The notes: generated from the sequence alone by a model not told the origin. A stretch of DNA of 64,000 nt from Ventosimonas gracilis (GCF_001580025.1 NZ_LSZO01000135.1:1-64000), one strand, 5' to 3'. Counted from the stretch's first letter, positions 49,108 to 59,662 are shown. Numbers and translations: made by a program.

Positions 49108-50305
49108 AGCGCAGCCTTTGCAGCCAGTCGGGCAATCGGTCGTCCTCTGGCTCGTCCGCTGGCACGACAGGCAACTGCTGATATTCCCAGTCAATACGCA
49201 GCAACAGCCCTAAACTTGCGCAGCAAGCCAGCAAGGCGCTGCCGCCGTAGCTGACAAAAGGCAGCGCCAAGCCCTTGGTCGGTACCAGCCCTAAATTGAC
49301 CGCGAAATTCACCAGCACCTGCCCCATCCACAAGAGGGCAATGCCGTAAGCGAGCAAGGCCGAAAACAACAAACCGGCGCGTTCCGCGCGCACGCCGATA
49401 TAAAGGGCGCGCAGACAGACCAGGGCAAACAGGCCAAGACAAGCCAGTACGCCGACAAAGCCCAGCTCTTCGCCCAATATCGCCAAGATAAAGTCGGTAT
49501 GCGCTTCGGGCAGATAAGCGTGCTTTTGCACACTGTTGCCCAAACCGACGCCAAACCAACCGCCACTAGCAAAGGCAATCAGTGATTGGATCACTTGATA
49601 GCCGTTGCCGTAGCGGTCTGCCCAAGGGTCGAGCGCGTGCATCCAACGCTCAATACGGTAGCCGCCATCCAGCAGCAGCCAAGCCACCAACGTACCCGCC
49701 AGCCCAGCCAGAAACAGCAGATGACGAAAATTAAGCCCAGCCAGAAACAGCATCCCGCCGGCGACGCCCATCAGTACCAAGATGCTGCCAAAGTCCGGCT
49801 GTAAATTGAGCAAAATGCCCAGCGGAAACAGGGAGACAATCGGTATCAGTACGCCTTTCCAACTGGAGCGCAAATTGTGCCTGCGGTGCAGCAAGTAACC
49901 GGCGAGATAAATAATGACGAAGAGTTTGACCAGTTCGGCCGGCTGTACTTTGAATACGCCCAGATCAAACCAGCGCAGCGCCCCGTTGGCCGGCTTGGCA
50001 ACGAGCAGCAGCAGTGCCAACAAAAAGATGGATAGCCCCCATAGCCACCAACCGACTTGTCGGCGCTGCCACAGACGAAGCGGTATCAGTAAAAAAAACA
50101 ATCCAGCCAGCACACCCGCCAGCAGGTTCAAGCATTGGCGGCTTAAGTAGCCATACGGATTGTTGTCTGCGACCACGCTGGTCGAGGTAATCATCACCAG
50201 TCCCAGCGCCATCAACGCCAAGCAGCCACCGAGCAGCAGCCAGTCCAGACTAAGCGGACGCAGCGGCGAGGGTCTGTGCCAAAAATCGGTGATAAAGCGG
50301 CGCAT
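49100..50305 (-). CDS. ftsW: Septal peptidoglycan polymerase FtsW
   Basis: SEDS-family glycosyltransferase that works with FtsI. 401 residues, ten predicted helices. Conserved motifs are LQPDFGSILVL, the catalytic-Asp loop around RIERWMHALDPWADRYGNGYQ, and KGLALPFVSYGGSALL. Its ATG shares a base with the murD stop (TGATG). Confidence 0.96.
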   Translation of the reverse strand: MRRFITDFWHRPSPLRPLSLDWLLLGGCLALMALGLVMITSTSVVADNNPYGYLSRQCLNLLAGVLAGLFFLLIPLRLWQRRQVGWWLWGLSIFLLALLLLVAKPANGALRWFDLGVFKVQPAELVKLFVIIYLAGYLLHRRHNLRSSWKGVLIPIVSLFPLGILLNLQPDFGSILVLMGVAGGMLFLAGLNFRHLLFLAGLAGTLVAWLLLDGGYRIERWMHALDPWADRYGNGYQVIQSLIAFASGGWFGVGLGNSVQKHAYLPEAHTDFILAILGEELGFVGVLACLGLFALVCLRALYIGVRAERAGLLFSALLAYGIALLWMGQVLVNFAVNLGLVPTKGLALPFVSYGGSALLACCASLGLLLRIDWEYQQLPVVPADEPEDDRLPDWLQRLRYD

Positions 50306-51639
50306 CAGCTAAGCGCCTCCACCGCTTTGGCAAACAGATCGCCGCGTTGCTCAAAGTTGTCAAACATATCGAGGCTGGCACAGGCCGGTGAAAGCAGCAC
50401 GGCATCGCCTGTTTGCGCAAGCTGTGCGGCAAGCTTTACCGCTTGTTCGAGGCCACCTACGCGCTGTTGCACCACGGTGTTCGGCAACGCGGCTGCCAGC
50501 TTGTCGGCATCACGACCGATCAGCAGCACGGCGCGGCAGTGCTGAGCGACCGGCTCCGCCAGCGGGGAAAAATCCGCGCCTTTTCCGTCGCCACCTGCGA
50601 TTAACACCAGCTTGCCGTCAATATCAGCACCCAAGCCATTAATGGCCGCACAGGCTGCGCCCACATTGGTCGCCTTGGAGTCGTTGTACCAAGCAACGCC
50701 ATGTAACTCGCGCAGCCATTGGCAGCGGTGCGGCAATCCGGCAAATTCGCGCAAGGCATCAAGCATGGCCTGCATCGGAAAGCCTGCGGCATAGCCGATG
50801 GCAAGCGCGGCCAGTGCATTAAGTTGATTATGTGTGCCACGGATTTTTAGCTGCGAGACCGGCAGCAGGAGGCTGTCCCCGTGACTTAGGTGATAAACGC
50901 CGCGGGAAAAAAGCAGCCCAAAATGCTTGGGGTCGCCGCCTTGCTGATATTCACCAAAGGTAAAGGTTGGCCTTGGTTCGGCGGATTTCAAATCGGGGCA
51001 GTCAGTAGCGACCACCTGATAATTCACGCCATTAAAAATGCGCAGCTTGGCGGCGCGGTATTCATCCAGATCGGCATACCTGTCCATATGGTCTTCAGAC
51101 AGGTTCAGGCAGCAGGCGACTTCTGCGCTTAATTCACGGCAGGTTTCCAGTTGAAAGCTGGAAAGCTCCAGCACGTAAAGCTCCACATCATCGGCCAGCA
51201 AGTTAAGCGCGGGCGTTCCCAGATTGCCGCCAACGGCGACGCGCTTACCCGCTTTTTTGGCCATCTCGCCCACCAGGGTGGTGACCGTGCTTTTGCCGTT
51301 GGAGCCGGTAATAGCGACGACAGGTGCTTTACTCAATTCACTGAATAAATCCATATCCCCGCTAAAGCGCACGCCACGACGGGCGGCTTCTTGCAAAGCC
51401 GTCTCCTTTAGGGAAATGCCCGGGCTGACATAGACCTTATCCACGGACTGCAAAAAGTCGGCATGCCAAGCACCCAGCCTGACTTCAACTTCGGGAAATT
51501 CCCGCTTTAAGGCGGCAAGTTCCGGTGGATTTTGCCGACTGTCACAGCCAATTACCGTGCAGCCGCGCAGGCGCAGAGCGCGCACCAGCGAAAGTCCGCT
51601 TTTACCCAGGCCAAGCACTATCGCGCGTGAATGCTCCAT
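50305..51639 (-). CDS. murD: UDP-N-acetylmuramoylalanine-D-glutamate ligase MurD
   Basis: Adds D-glutamate to UDP-MurNAc-L-Ala. 444 residues from ATG 51639, 2 bases after mraY. N-terminal GLGKSGLSLVRAL, P-loop GSNGKSTVTTL, LSEDHMDRY, and NDSKATNVGAA in the C-terminal half. The longer frame to 51699 overlaps mraY and is not used. Confidence 0.96.
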   Translation of the reverse strand: MEHSRAIVLGLGKSGLSLVRALRLRGCTVIGCDSRQNPPELAALKREFPEVEVRLGAWHADFLQSVDKVYVSPGISLKETALQEAARRGVRFSGDMDLFSELSKAPVVAITGSNGKSTVTTLVGEMAKKAGKRVAVGGNLGTPALNLLADDVELYVLELSSFQLETCRELSAEVACCLNLSEDHMDRYADLDEYRAAKLRIFNGVNYQVVATDCPDLKSAEPRPTFTFGEYQQGGDPKHFGLLFSRGVYHLSHGDSLLLPVSQLKIRGTHNQLNALAALAIGYAAGFPMQAMLDALREFAGLPHRCQWLRELHGVAWYNDSKATNVGAACAAINGLGADIDGKLVLIAGGDGKGADFSPLAEPVAQHCRAVLLIGRDADKLAAALPNTVVQQRVGGLEQAVKLAAQLAQTGDAVLLSPACASLDMFDNFEQRGDLFAKAVEALS

Positions 51640-51641
51640 GC

Positions 51642-52727
51642 TTATCTCAACTTCAAGGTCGAAAGGCCGACCAGAACCAAAATCAAGGTGATAATCCAAA
51701 AGCGCACAGTGATGCGTGGCTCCGGCCAGCCTTTGAGTTCAAAGTGATGATGTATGGGTGCCATGCGAAACACGCGCTTGCCGGTCAATTTGAATGAGGC
51801 GACCTGAATCATCACCGACAACGCCTCGACCACAAAAATCCCGCCCATCACCGCCAGTACCAATTCCTGGCGCACGATAATGGCGATGGTGCCAAGCGCC
51901 GCGCCCAAGGCTAGTGCGCCGATGTCACCCATAAACACTTGCGCCGGATAGGTGTTAAACCACAAGAAACCCAAACCCGCGCCGACCAGCGCGGCGCAGT
52001 AAACAATCAGTTCGCCGCTGCCGGGCAGATAAGGGATTAACAGGTATTCGGCAAAGCGCGCGTTACCGGACAGATAGCAAAAAATCCCCAGCGCCCCGCC
52101 CACCAACACCGTCGGCATAATGGCGAGACCGTCCTGCCCATCGGTCAAATTGACCGCGTTGCTCGCACCGACAATGACGAAATAAGCCAGCAAAACAAAA
52201 CCGGCCAAGCCCAGCGGCAGGCTGATGCCTTTTAATAACGGCACAAAGAGTGTTGTTTCCAGCGGACTTTGCGCCGTGCTGTAGAGAAACAGCGCCGCGC
52301 CCAAGGCAAATACCGATTGCCAAAAATACTTCCAGCGTCCGGGCAAGCCGCGCGAGTTTTTCTCCACCACCTTGCGCCAGTCGTCCACCCAGCCGATGCC
52401 GCCAAACAGCAGCGTGACCAGCAGTACGACCCAAACATAGCGGTTATCCAAATCCGCCCAGAGCAAGGTGCTGATGGCAATCGAAGCCAAAATCAACGCC
52501 CCACCCATGGTTGGCGTGCCTTTTTTCGATAGGTGCGCCTGCGGACCGTCATGGCGTACCGCTTGACCAATTTGTCCGCGTTGCAACGCGCGAATCATCC
52601 AAGGCCCAAGGCACAGGGAAATCAAAAGAGCCGTCAGCACGCCAAAAATGCCGCGCAGCGTCAGGTATTGGAAAACCGCAAAACCTTTGTGGAAGGTTTG
52701 CAGATATTCGGCGAGCCATAGCAGCAT
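51642..52727 (-). CDS. mraY: Phospho-N-acetylmuramoyl-pentapeptide transferase MraY
   Basis: Makes lipid I by joining UDP-MurNAc-pentapeptide to undecaprenyl phosphate. 361 residues, ten helices. Diagnostic motifs are [45 protein letters not shown] and [16 protein letters not shown] 52727 gives [10 protein letters not shown] as in Pseudomonas and shares a base with the murF stop. Confidence 0.96.
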   Translation of the reverse strand: MLLWLAEYLQTFHKGFAVFQYLTLRGIFGVLTALLISLCLGPWMIRALQRGQIGQAVRHDGPQAHLSKKGTPTMGGALILASIAISTLLWADLDNRYVWVVLLVTLLFGGIGWVDDWRKVVEKNSRGLPGRWKYFWQSVFALGAALFLYSTAQSPLETTLFVPLLKGISLPLGLAGFVLLAYFVIVGASNAVNLTDGQDGLAIMPTVLVGGALGIFCYLSGNARFAEYLLIPYLPGSGELIVYCAALVGAGLGFLWFNTYPAQVFMGDIGALALGAALGTIAIIVRQELVLAVMGGIFVVEALSVMIQVASFKLTGKRVFRMAPIHHHFELKGWPEPRITVRFWIITLILVLVGLSTLKLR

Positions 52728-54094
52728 CAGTGCGTTCCCCCATCTTCGCCGCACAGCGCTGCGGTGACCTTATCCATCTGCGCCGAACGCGAGCCTTTGA
52801 CCAGCAGCACGCTATCTACAGGTTCAAGGTTAAGTGCCGCAATCAGGCTGGCAAAATCCTCAAAATGCTGGCTTTGCCCGATAAAGGCGCGTACCGCGTG
52901 CGCCATCATCGGACCCACGGCATAGAGTGCATCGACTTTGCCGCTGGCATAGCAGCCAATTTCGCGGTGACTGGCCTCGCTCATCTCGCCCAGTTCGCCC
53001 ATATCGCCCAGCACTAGCACGCGCCGTCCGGCAAAAGCAGCGAGCAAATCAATCGCCGCGTGCAGAGCCGCCGGATTGGCGTTGTAGCTGTCATCCAGCA
53101 AACGCTGGCCTTGCAAGGTGCGGCGCAGCTTGCCGCGCCCGCTCATCGGCTTGACGCTTTGCAAGCCCTGGCCAACAACCGCCAGCGGCACACCCAGCGC
53201 ATGCGCCGCAGTCGCTGCGGCCAGCGCATTGGCGACTTGGTGCAGGCCGTGCAGCTTAAGTTGCACATCGATTTGTCCCGCCGGGCTATGCAGAGTAAAA
53301 GCGGCGCAGCCGTTGCCATCCAAGCGGATGTTTTGCGCATAACAATCGGCGCTGTCATCGGTTAGTGAGAAGCTAAACACGCGCCGCCCGCCTGCACGCG
53401 CCTGCCAAGTGCTAAAGGCGGCATCGTCCAGATTAAGCACTGCCGTGCCATCTGCGAGTAGCGCATCGAGTATCTCGCCCTTGCTCTCAACGATTTTCTG
53501 CAAGCTGCCAAATTCGCCCAAATGTGCACTGCCCGCATTGGTAATCAGCGCCACTTGTGGGTGAGCAAGCGTGGCACTGGCGGCAATTTCGCCCACGTGG
53601 TTGGCTCCTAACTCAATCACCGCGGCTTGATGCTTAGCCGATAGTTGCAGCAGGGTTAAAGGCACGCCCAGGTCATTATTAAGGTTGCCCAAGGTGGCGC
53701 AGACCGCGCCGTTAAGCTGCGCTTTTAAAATGGCCGCGAGCAGTTCTTTGACCGTGGTTTTGCCGGATGAGCCGGTTAGCGCGACCAGCTTGCCTTGCCA
53801 CGCGGCGCGGTGCCAGGCGGCAAAGGCCGCCAGCGCGGCGCGGCAGTTATCGACCTGCAATTGCGCCAAGGCAATGTCATTGTTTACCCGTTCGAGCAAG
53901 GCCGCTGCCGCGCCTTTTTCTTTGGCGGCCGCCAGCCAATCGTGACCGTCGAAATGTTCACCCTTAAGCGCGACAAACAACTGCCCAAGGCTTAAGGTGC
54001 GCGTGTCGATACTGACCGCGTTAAAGGCGGCGTCCGCGCCGTGCAGGCGACCGTTCAGTACGGCGGACAGCTCGCTCAATCGCCACTCAGGCAT
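52727..54094 (-). CDS. murF: UDP-N-acetylmuramoyl-tripeptide-D-Ala-D-Ala ligase MurF
   Basis: Adds D-Ala-D-Ala to complete the pentapeptide. 455 residues. P-loop [44 protein letters not shown], and [18 protein letters not shown] 54094 overlaps the murE end by 8 bases. Confidence 0.96.
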   Translation of the reverse strand: MPEWRLSELSAVLNGRLHGADAAFNAVSIDTRTLSLGQLFVALKGEHFDGHDWLAAAKEKGAAAALLERVNNDIALAQLQVDNCRAALAAFAAWHRAAWQGKLVALTGSSGKTTVKELLAAILKAQLNGAVCATLGNLNNDLGVPLTLLQLSAKHQAAVIELGANHVGEIAASATLAHPQVALITNAGSAHLGEFGSLQKIVESKGEILDALLADGTAVLNLDDAAFSTWQARAGGRRVFSFSLTDDSADCYAQNIRLDGNGCAAFTLHSPAGQIDVQLKLHGLHQVANALAAATAAHALGVPLAVVGQGLQSVKPMSGRGKLRRTLQGQRLLDDSYNANPAALHAAIDLLAAFAGRRVLVLGDMGELGEMSEASHREIGCYASGKVDALYAVGPMMAHAVRAFIGQSQHFEDFASLIAALNLEPVDSVLLVKGSRSAQMDKVTAALCGEDGGTH

Positions 54095-55544
54095 GAGTAC
54101 GCTCCCAAGCAAGCAGCGCGAGGCTTGCTTGCTGCAAATCAGAAAAAGGCAGGCGTTTACCGTTCAGCTCTTGATAGTTTTCATGTCCCTTGCCCGCTAA
54201 CAGCACAACATCCCCCAACTTGGCACTATTGATAATCTGCGCAATGGCTTGGTCGCGGTCTGCCACAAACTGCACGGCTTGCGGGTTTGCGAAACCTTCA
54301 CGGATGTCTTGAATAATCTGCTTGCGCTCTTCACCGCGTGGATTGTCATCCGTTACCCAAACGCCATCGGCCAGACCTTCTGCGACCTGCGCCATCAGCG
54401 GGCGCTTGCCCTTATCGCGTTCGCCGCCACAGCCAAACAGGCACAATAAGCGCCCCGGACAATGCGCGCGTAACGCGCTTAGCGTGTTTTTAAGAGCATC
54501 CGGGGTATGCGCGTAATCGACCGCGACCAGCGGTAAATGCCCGCCGCCCAAGCGCTGTAAACGCCCCGGCGGCGGCGCAAGTCTTGGCAGCAACGGGGCA
54601 ATACGGCTAAGCGGATAACCTAACGCCTGCAGCGTGCCGATAACCGCCAGCAGATTGGCAAGATTAAAGCGCCCAAGCAGCGGGCTGCGCAGCGTGCCTT
54701 CGTCGCTCTCGCTGATCAGCCGGGCGGACAGCCCCTTGTCGGAAAGCTTAATGTCACGGCAGTACAGGCTCGCTTTGGGATTATCCAAACTGTAACTGAG
54801 CACCTGCGCCGCGCCCGCTTGCTGCACCAAGCGCTGCCCCAATTGATCATCCAGATTAAGCACTTGCCTTTGGCAACCGGCAAACAGCCGGGCTTTGGCG
54901 GCGGCATAAGCGTCCATTGAGCCGTGGTAGTCCAGATGGTCGCGCGACAGGTTGGTCAATACCGCAACGGAAAAATCCAAAGCAGCCACGCGGGCTTGTA
55001 CCAGTGCATGTGAGGACACTTCCATCGCCACTGCCTTGGCTCCACCTGCAACCAAGCGCGCAAGGCTCGCCTGCACGCCAATGGCATCCGGCGTGGTGTG
55101 AGCACTTTCTTGCAACACGCCGTAAAAACCATTGCCCAGCGTGCCGATAATCCCGCAGCGCTCGCCAAGACCTTCCAGCGCTTGCGCCAGCAGTTGGCTA
55201 ACGCTGGTTTTGCCGTTGGTGCCGGTAATGCCAATGAGTCGCAGCTTTTGTGCAGGATGGCCATAAAAGCGCCCGGCAATGGCCGAGATTTCATCGGCGA
55301 GGTTTTCTACCGCAAGCATCGGCACGTCGCTTTCTGGCAAAGGCGGCGCGTTGCTTGCTTCATAAATAACCGCCGCCGCGCCGCGCTTAAGTGCGTCTTT
55401 GATATAACTGCGGCCATCACTTTTTATACCCGGCACGGCAAAAAACAAATCGCCCGCCTGCACTTGAGCACTAGAAAGGCAAAGATTGCGGATAAGCGAA
55501 TGGCTTTGTGCCCCCACAAGCAACTGATCAAGCGGCATTGGCAT
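54087..55544 (-). CDS. murE: UDP-MurNAc-tripeptide synthetase MurE
   Basis: Adds the third amino acid to UDP-MurNAc-L-Ala-D-Glu. 485 residues. P-loop GITGTNGKTSV, EVSSHALVQ, and the DNPRGEE motif that selects meso-diaminopimelate, so the cell wall is of the usual Gram-negative type. ATG 55544 overlaps the ftsI stop by one base. Confidence 0.96.
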   Translation of the reverse strand: MPMPLDQLLVGAQSHSLIRNLCLSSAQVQAGDLFFAVPGIKSDGRSYIKDALKRGAAAVIYEASNAPPLPESDVPMLAVENLADEISAIAGRFYGHPAQKLRLIGITGTNGKTSVSQLLAQALEGLGERCGIIGTLGNGFYGVLQESAHTTPDAIGVQASLARLVAGGAKAVAMEVSSHALVQARVAALDFSVAVLTNLSRDHLDYHGSMDAYAAAKARLFAGCQRQVLNLDDQLGQRLVQQAGAAQVLSYSLDNPKASLYCRDIKLSDKGLSARLISESDEGTLRSPLLGRFNLANLLAVIGTLQALGYPLSRIAPLLPRLAPPPGRLQRLGGGHLPLVAVDYAHTPDALKNTLSALRAHCPGRLLCLFGCGGERDKGKRPLMAQVAEGLADGVWVTDDNPRGEERKQIIQDIREGFANPQAVQFVADRDQAIAQIINSAKLGDVVLLAGKGHENYQELNGKRLPFSDLQQASLALLAWERTHA

Positions 55545-57436
55545 CAGTTGGACGCTCCGGCAAGGCGGGCTGCAGGCATATCCGGCGGCACTTGCATCAA
55601 GCGCAAAGTGCCTTCCATCACTTTGCTAAACACCGGTGCGGCCACCGCGCCGCCATAGTGTGCAGTGCGCTTGCCGGGGATTTTTTCTGGCTCATCGAGC
55701 ACCACGACCAAGGCAAAGCGCGGCGCATCGGCCGGAGCGAAACCTGCAAACAGTGCGCGGGTTTTGCCTTTCTTGCCGGGTTCGTTTTTGTCTGCCGTGC
55801 CGCTTTTACCCGCGACACGATAGCCTTCCACCCGCGCCAGGCTGCGCATGCGTGAACCATGAACCACCTGTTGCAACATACCGCGCACGGTTTTGGCGAG
55901 GGTTTTATCGATCACTTGTTCGCCTTGCGGTATTTCGCTTTGCCGAAGCAGCGTTAACGGTTTCATCAACCCATCATTGGCGATGGTCGCGTACGCTTGG
56001 GCAAGCTGCACGGCGGTCACTTCCAGGCCATAGCCGTAGGCGAGGTTAGTCGTCTCGCTCTCGCCCCAGCGCTTGTGCGCAGGTAGTTTGCCGAACTGTT
56101 CAGCAGGAAACCCAAGGCTGCTGCCTTGGCCTAGACCCAGGCGCTGCATCATCTCGCGGATAGGCTCTGCGCCTATATCCAGCGCAATCTTGCTGATGCC
56201 GACATTGCTCGACTCAATCAAAATTTGCGTTAAATTCGGCTCGTTCGGCCCGCCAATCGCAACGTCCTTGATCGGCGATTTGCGGCCTCTGACCATCAGC
56301 TCACGCCTGCCCGCAGCGTTAAGCAAACTGACTTGGTCTTGCGGCTTCCAGCGCCCTGTTTGCAAGGCGGCCAGCATGGACAGCGGTTTGATCGTAGAGC
56401 CTGGTTCGATATTGTCGAGCAGTGCATGGTTGCGTGCTGCCCTTGGGTTGTAAGCCTTGCGGTCGTTGGGGTTATAGGTCGGTTGATTGGCCAGCGCGAG
56501 TATTTCACCGCTTCCCACATCCACCAGTACCACACAGCCCCAAGTGGCTTTGCTTTGCTCTAACGCCCGTGCCAACTCAAGATTGGCCAGATTTTGCAGG
56601 CGCAAATCGATGGAAAGCCGCAAATCCTTACCGGCCTGCGGCGACTGCACAATGCCTAAATCTTCAAGCACGCGCCCGTTGCCATCCCTAAGCTCGCGCT
56701 GCTTGCCTGGCGTGCCGCCAAGCCAGTTATCGAACATCTTCTCCAGCCCTTCCTGGCCGTGCCCGTTATGGTCTACACGACCAATAAGCTGTGCGGTCGT
56801 TTCGCCGTACGGGTAATAGCGGCGGTATTGTTCCATGGCAACAATGTCGGGGATTTTTAGCGAAAGTACCGCTGCTGCCCGTTCCGGCGGCAGTCGCAGC
56901 GCCAGCGGATAGGCGTTGCGGGTGCCTACTTTATTGACCCGCTCGGCAAACGCTTTATCCGTTTCACCTTCCATCGGCTTGGCGGGACCTACGTTTTCCA
57001 GACGGCGACGTAGCGCGTCCGGCGGCTCGCCCAGCGCAGCGGCCAGTTCTTCCCAGCGAGCGCGGCTGCCCTGCGCTTCAATGCGCTTAACAAATTCATC
57101 GGCGTCAAGTCCGAGCTGCTCGGCCAGTTTGCTCAGGCTCCGTTTCTCATCCCTTTTCAGCGGGCGCGGTTCTTCCCATAACAGTCTGCCCGCTTGCAGC
57201 GTAACCTGCGTGGTGCTGACGGCAAGCGGCGCGCCGTCCCGATCGACGATCATGCCGCGCGGCGCGGCGATGAGGCGGTCACGAACCGCTTGCTTGCTGG
57301 CCTCCAAGCGCAGTTCGTCGCGTTGCAACCACTGCACGTTGAACAGCTCTACCACCAACACCAGCAACGCCAACACAAATAACGCCACTACCCAGCGCAA
57401 ACGCGCAGGGAAGGCCGTGCCAGTAAATCCTTTCAT
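55544..57436 (-). CDS. ftsI: Septal transpeptidase FtsI (PBP3)
   Basis: Cross-links septal peptidoglycan with FtsW. 630 residues, longer than E. coli PBP3 (588). One N-terminal helix (about 14-34), a dimerisation domain (about 55-250) and the transpeptidase domain. Catalytic motifs are STIK (Ser 347, Lys 350), SSN (409-411) and KSGT (544-547). The charged segment around 90-170 accounts for much of the extra length. ATGA overlap with ftsL. Confidence 0.95.
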   Translation of the reverse strand: MKGFTGTAFPARLRWVVALFVLALLVLVVELFNVQWLQRDELRLEASKQAVRDRLIAAPRGMIVDRDGAPLAVSTTQVTLQAGRLLWEEPRPLKRDEKRSLSKLAEQLGLDADEFVKRIEAQGSRARWEELAAALGEPPDALRRRLENVGPAKPMEGETDKAFAERVNKVGTRNAYPLALRLPPERAAAVLSLKIPDIVAMEQYRRYYPYGETTAQLIGRVDHNGHGQEGLEKMFDNWLGGTPGKQRELRDGNGRVLEDLGIVQSPQAGKDLRLSIDLRLQNLANLELARALEQSKATWGCVVLVDVGSGEILALANQPTYNPNDRKAYNPRAARNHALLDNIEPGSTIKPLSMLAALQTGRWKPQDQVSLLNAAGRRELMVRGRKSPIKDVAIGGPNEPNLTQILIESSNVGISKIALDIGAEPIREMMQRLGLGQGSSLGFPAEQFGKLPAHKRWGESETTNLAYGYGLEVTAVQLAQAYATIANDGLMKPLTLLRQSEIPQGEQVIDKTLAKTVRGMLQQVVHGSRMRSLARVEGYRVAGKSGTADKNEPGKKGKTRALFAGFAPADAPRFALVVVLDEPEKIPGKRTAHYGGAVAAPVFSKVMEGTLRLMQVPPDMPAARLAGASN

Positions 57437-57717
57437 TGCATCAACTTGCGCACTTGCTCATGGCTGGGAATGCGCATCTGCAACTGCACCTGTGCCAATT
57501 GCTCAATACGACGAGGGGCGTTTAATGCGGCTTGCTCAAGCAGCAAACGTCTCCATTGCTGTTGCGCTTGATGCTGCACCGCGCCCTGCCGGGACAGTTC
57601 ATTGAGGCGGTGTTTTTTTTGTTGCGCCAATATCGGCAGTGCAATGGCGCTGCACAGTACCGATAGCAACAGAAACAAAGGCACGCCGATACGTAACACG
57701 GACTTAACATCGTTCAT
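57433..57717 (-). CDS. ftsL: Cell division protein FtsL
   Basis: A 94-residue bitopic protein with one N-terminal helix (about 9-31: [20 protein letters not shown]) and a periplasmic coiled coil ending in an [14 protein letters not shown] segment. It forms the FtsQLB complex. Identified mainly by position between rsmH and ftsI and by topology. It overlaps both neighbours by 4 bases. Confidence 0.92.
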   Translation of the reverse strand: MNDVKSVLRIGVPLFLLLSVLCSAIALPILAQQKKHRLNELSRQGAVQHQAQQQWRRLLLEQAALNAPRRIEQLAQVQLQMRIPSHEQVRKLMQ

Positions 57718-58670
57718 GACAGCTTCTCCGCCACGCGAAAAATGGCGCTGCGGGCGCGCGGGTTACGCGCCACTTCATCATCACTGGCACGCCTTGGCCT
57801 GCCCAGCACAGCAAGACGCGCAGTAAAGGGCTTTAGCGGAATCGGCAGGTGGCGCGGCCGGTTATCCTTCGGCGGTTTCGCCTGACTTTGCATAAAGCGT
57901 TTGACGATGCGGTCTTCCAGCGAATGAAAGCTGATCACCACCAGTCGCCCGCCGGGCATCAAGGCTTCCAGCGCCGCCGCCAAGCCGCGCTCAAGGTCGG
58001 CAAGTTCTTGATTAAGGTAAATGCGCAGCCCCTGAAAAGCTCGGGTAGCCGGATGCTTACCCTTTTCCCAGGCGGGATTGGCGGCTTTAAGCACTTCGGC
58101 CAAATCCAGCGTGCGGGTGAACGGGCGCTCGGCACGGCGCTCCACCACAGCACGCGCCATGCGCCGAGCAAAGCGCTCTTCGCCATAGTCTTTAAACACT
58201 TGCGCAATCGTTTGCTCGTCCGCACTCGCCAGAAAGTCGGCGGCGGACTGCCCTGCGTTCGGATTCATGCGCATATCCAGCGGGCCGTCTTGTTGAAAGC
58301 TAAAACCGCGCGCAGCATCGTCAAGCTGCGGCGAGGACAGGCCAAGATCCAATAAAATGCCGGATAATTTGCCGTTAAGTTGTCGCGCTTCTAATACTTC
58401 GCCCAGTTCGGCAAAGCTTTTATTGATTATTTCAAAGCGCTTATCTTGCGCCGCCAGTTCACGGCCAACCGCTACCGCTTCGGGGTCTTTATCAAAACCC
58501 AGCAAGCGGCCTTCTGTGTTTAAGTTTTGCAAAATCAGGCGGCTGTGCCCGCCACGACCAAAGGTGCCATCCAAATAACAGCCAGTCGCCCGCACATTCA
58601 GCGCCGCTACTGCTTCATCCGGCAATACGCTGATATGTTCAAATCTTTGTAGTTGGCTGGTGCTGCTCAT
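57714..58670 (-). CDS. rsmH: 16S rRNA (cytosine1402-N4)-methyltransferase RsmH (MraW)
   Basis: SAM-dependent methylation of C1402 in the ribosomal P site. 318 residues. SAM motif [50 protein letters not shown], and [16 protein letters not shown]. Second gene of the dcw cluster, 26 bases after mraZ. Confidence 0.96.
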   Translation of the reverse strand: MSSTSQLQRFEHISVLPDEAVAALNVRATGCYLDGTFGRGGHSRLILQNLNTEGRLLGFDKDPEAVAVGRELAAQDKRFEIINKSFAELGEVLEARQLNGKLSGILLDLGLSSPQLDDAARGFSFQQDGPLDMRMNPNAGQSAADFLASADEQTIAQVFKDYGEERFARRMARAVVERRAERPFTRTLDLAEVLKAANPAWEKGKHPATRAFQGLRIYLNQELADLERGLAAALEALMPGGRLVVISFHSLEDRIVKRFMQSQAKPPKDNRPRHLPIPLKPFTARLAVLGRPRRASDDEVARNPRARSAIFRVAEKLS

Positions 58671-58696
58671 AAAATTCCTTAATTACTACTTGCACT

Positions 58697-59449
58697 TCAC
58701 ATCTTGAAGCTATGCAATCCTTTGACTAACTCGTCCCAAGACTTGTTTTTTTGTCCAGCCACTCCAGACAAGAGGGCTTGTTTGATCTCATTTTTCATCG
58801 CTTCTTTACCTGCTTTAGCCTCTTCCATAAGCTCTTTCATCGCTTCTTCGACCGCATCGAAGGCGGCCTGGTTTCTTGCCCTTTCCTTGGCTTGTTCGAC
58901 TTCTTTAACCTTTCTGGCAAGTTCTTGCTTTTCCTTTAAAGCCGCATTAGCCCGTTGATACTCTTCATCCCACAGTTCTTTTTGCCACAGCTCCAGCTTG
59001 TTTTTCTTGCCAATCAAACAAAATTTGTTTTTTGATAACTCTTTTAACTTCAAGCCGATGCATTCAAGCAAGTATCCAGGCAGTGCAAAGCGCCCCTTGG
59101 CATCCAAATCCACAACAGTGACCAATCCCAAGAGCGTTTCTATATATTCACTATCTTCATCTTGTCCGGCGCGTTCTTCCCAATCGCGCTCAACCGCTTC
59201 CCACTTATCCAGTGGATACACCAGCAGACGTTTGCTTGAGTTCACATCCGGCGCGATAACCAGCCGTCCTTTGAGATCCTTGCCTTCTTCGCCTTTTGCT
59301 TCAGATAGCTCTTCGGTCTCTTGGTCAGTCTCTTGGAGAGCCTTTGCGGCTTGCTCATCGTGCTTTAGGGCAAAGGCAGGCAAGCAGCGACTTGGCATAA
59401 CCAAGCGGCCTTTATCGTCAATCGTGACTTCAAACTGTCCGCGAAGCAC
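58697..59449 (-). CDS. mraZ: MraZ transcriptional regulator with extra acidic insert and C-terminal coiled coil
   Basis: Represses the dcw operon by binding repeated TGGGN boxes. Two SpoVT/AbrB-like motifs are visible: DDKGRLVMPSR (11-21) and DLDAKGRFALPGYL (114-127). The usual protein has about 150 residues; this has 250. A Glu/Lys-rich insert (about 28-62) interrupts the first domain, and after KLELWQKELWDEEY (about 151-164) comes a roughly 85-residue charged coiled coil (KEKQELARKVKEVEQAKERA...). GTG 59449 has AAGGA upstream. The extension is in frame with no break, so it seems genuine. Confidence 0.9.
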   Translation of the reverse strand: MLRGQFEVTIDDKGRLVMPSRCLPAFALKHDEQAAKALQETDQETEELSEAKGEEGKDLKGRLVIAPDVNSSKRLLVYPLDKWEAVERDWEERAGQDEDSEYIETLLGLVTVVDLDAKGRFALPGYLLECIGLKLKELSKNKFCLIGKKNKLELWQKELWDEEYQRANAALKEKQELARKVKEVEQAKERARNQAAFDAVEEAMKELMEEAKAGKEAMKNEIKQALLSGVAGQKNKSWDELVKGLHSFKM

Positions 59450-59513
59450 ATCCTTACCCTGTTTTCCAAGCGACTGCTTTAAGTCGTTAAAGAGAAGCCG
59501 CTTGCTTCAACTG

Positions 59514-59548
59514 ACCCACTACTACCCAATTTGACCCATTTTATCCCC
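59514..59548 (-). promoter_or_regulatory. MraZ operator: four repeats with 10-bp period
   Basis: On the minus strand, TGGGT occurs at 59518-59514, 59528-59524 and 59538-59534, and GGGGA at 59548-59544. Each is 5 bases long with 5-base spacers. This is the arrangement known for MraZ-binding repeats, located in the mraZ 5' leader. The fourth, distal repeat is degenerate. Confidence 0.8.
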
Positions 59549-59563
59549 CGATTAAAGACAAAG

Positions 59564-59593
59564 GCTATAGAAGGCTGCATTATTTTTCAGTAA
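59564..59593 (-). promoter_or_regulatory. Candidate mraZ (dcw) promoter
   Basis: The minus strand shows TTACTG (59593-59588), 18 bases, TATAGC (59569-59564), an acceptable sigma-70 promoter. Transcription would start near 59557, just before the operator repeats, giving a leader of about 110 bases. Confidence 0.45.
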
Positions 59594-59662
59594 TCAATAA
59601 TCAAATAATAACCATTAAAATCAACTAGTTATAATAAATCCAGGCAAGCAAACGGACAGCAG

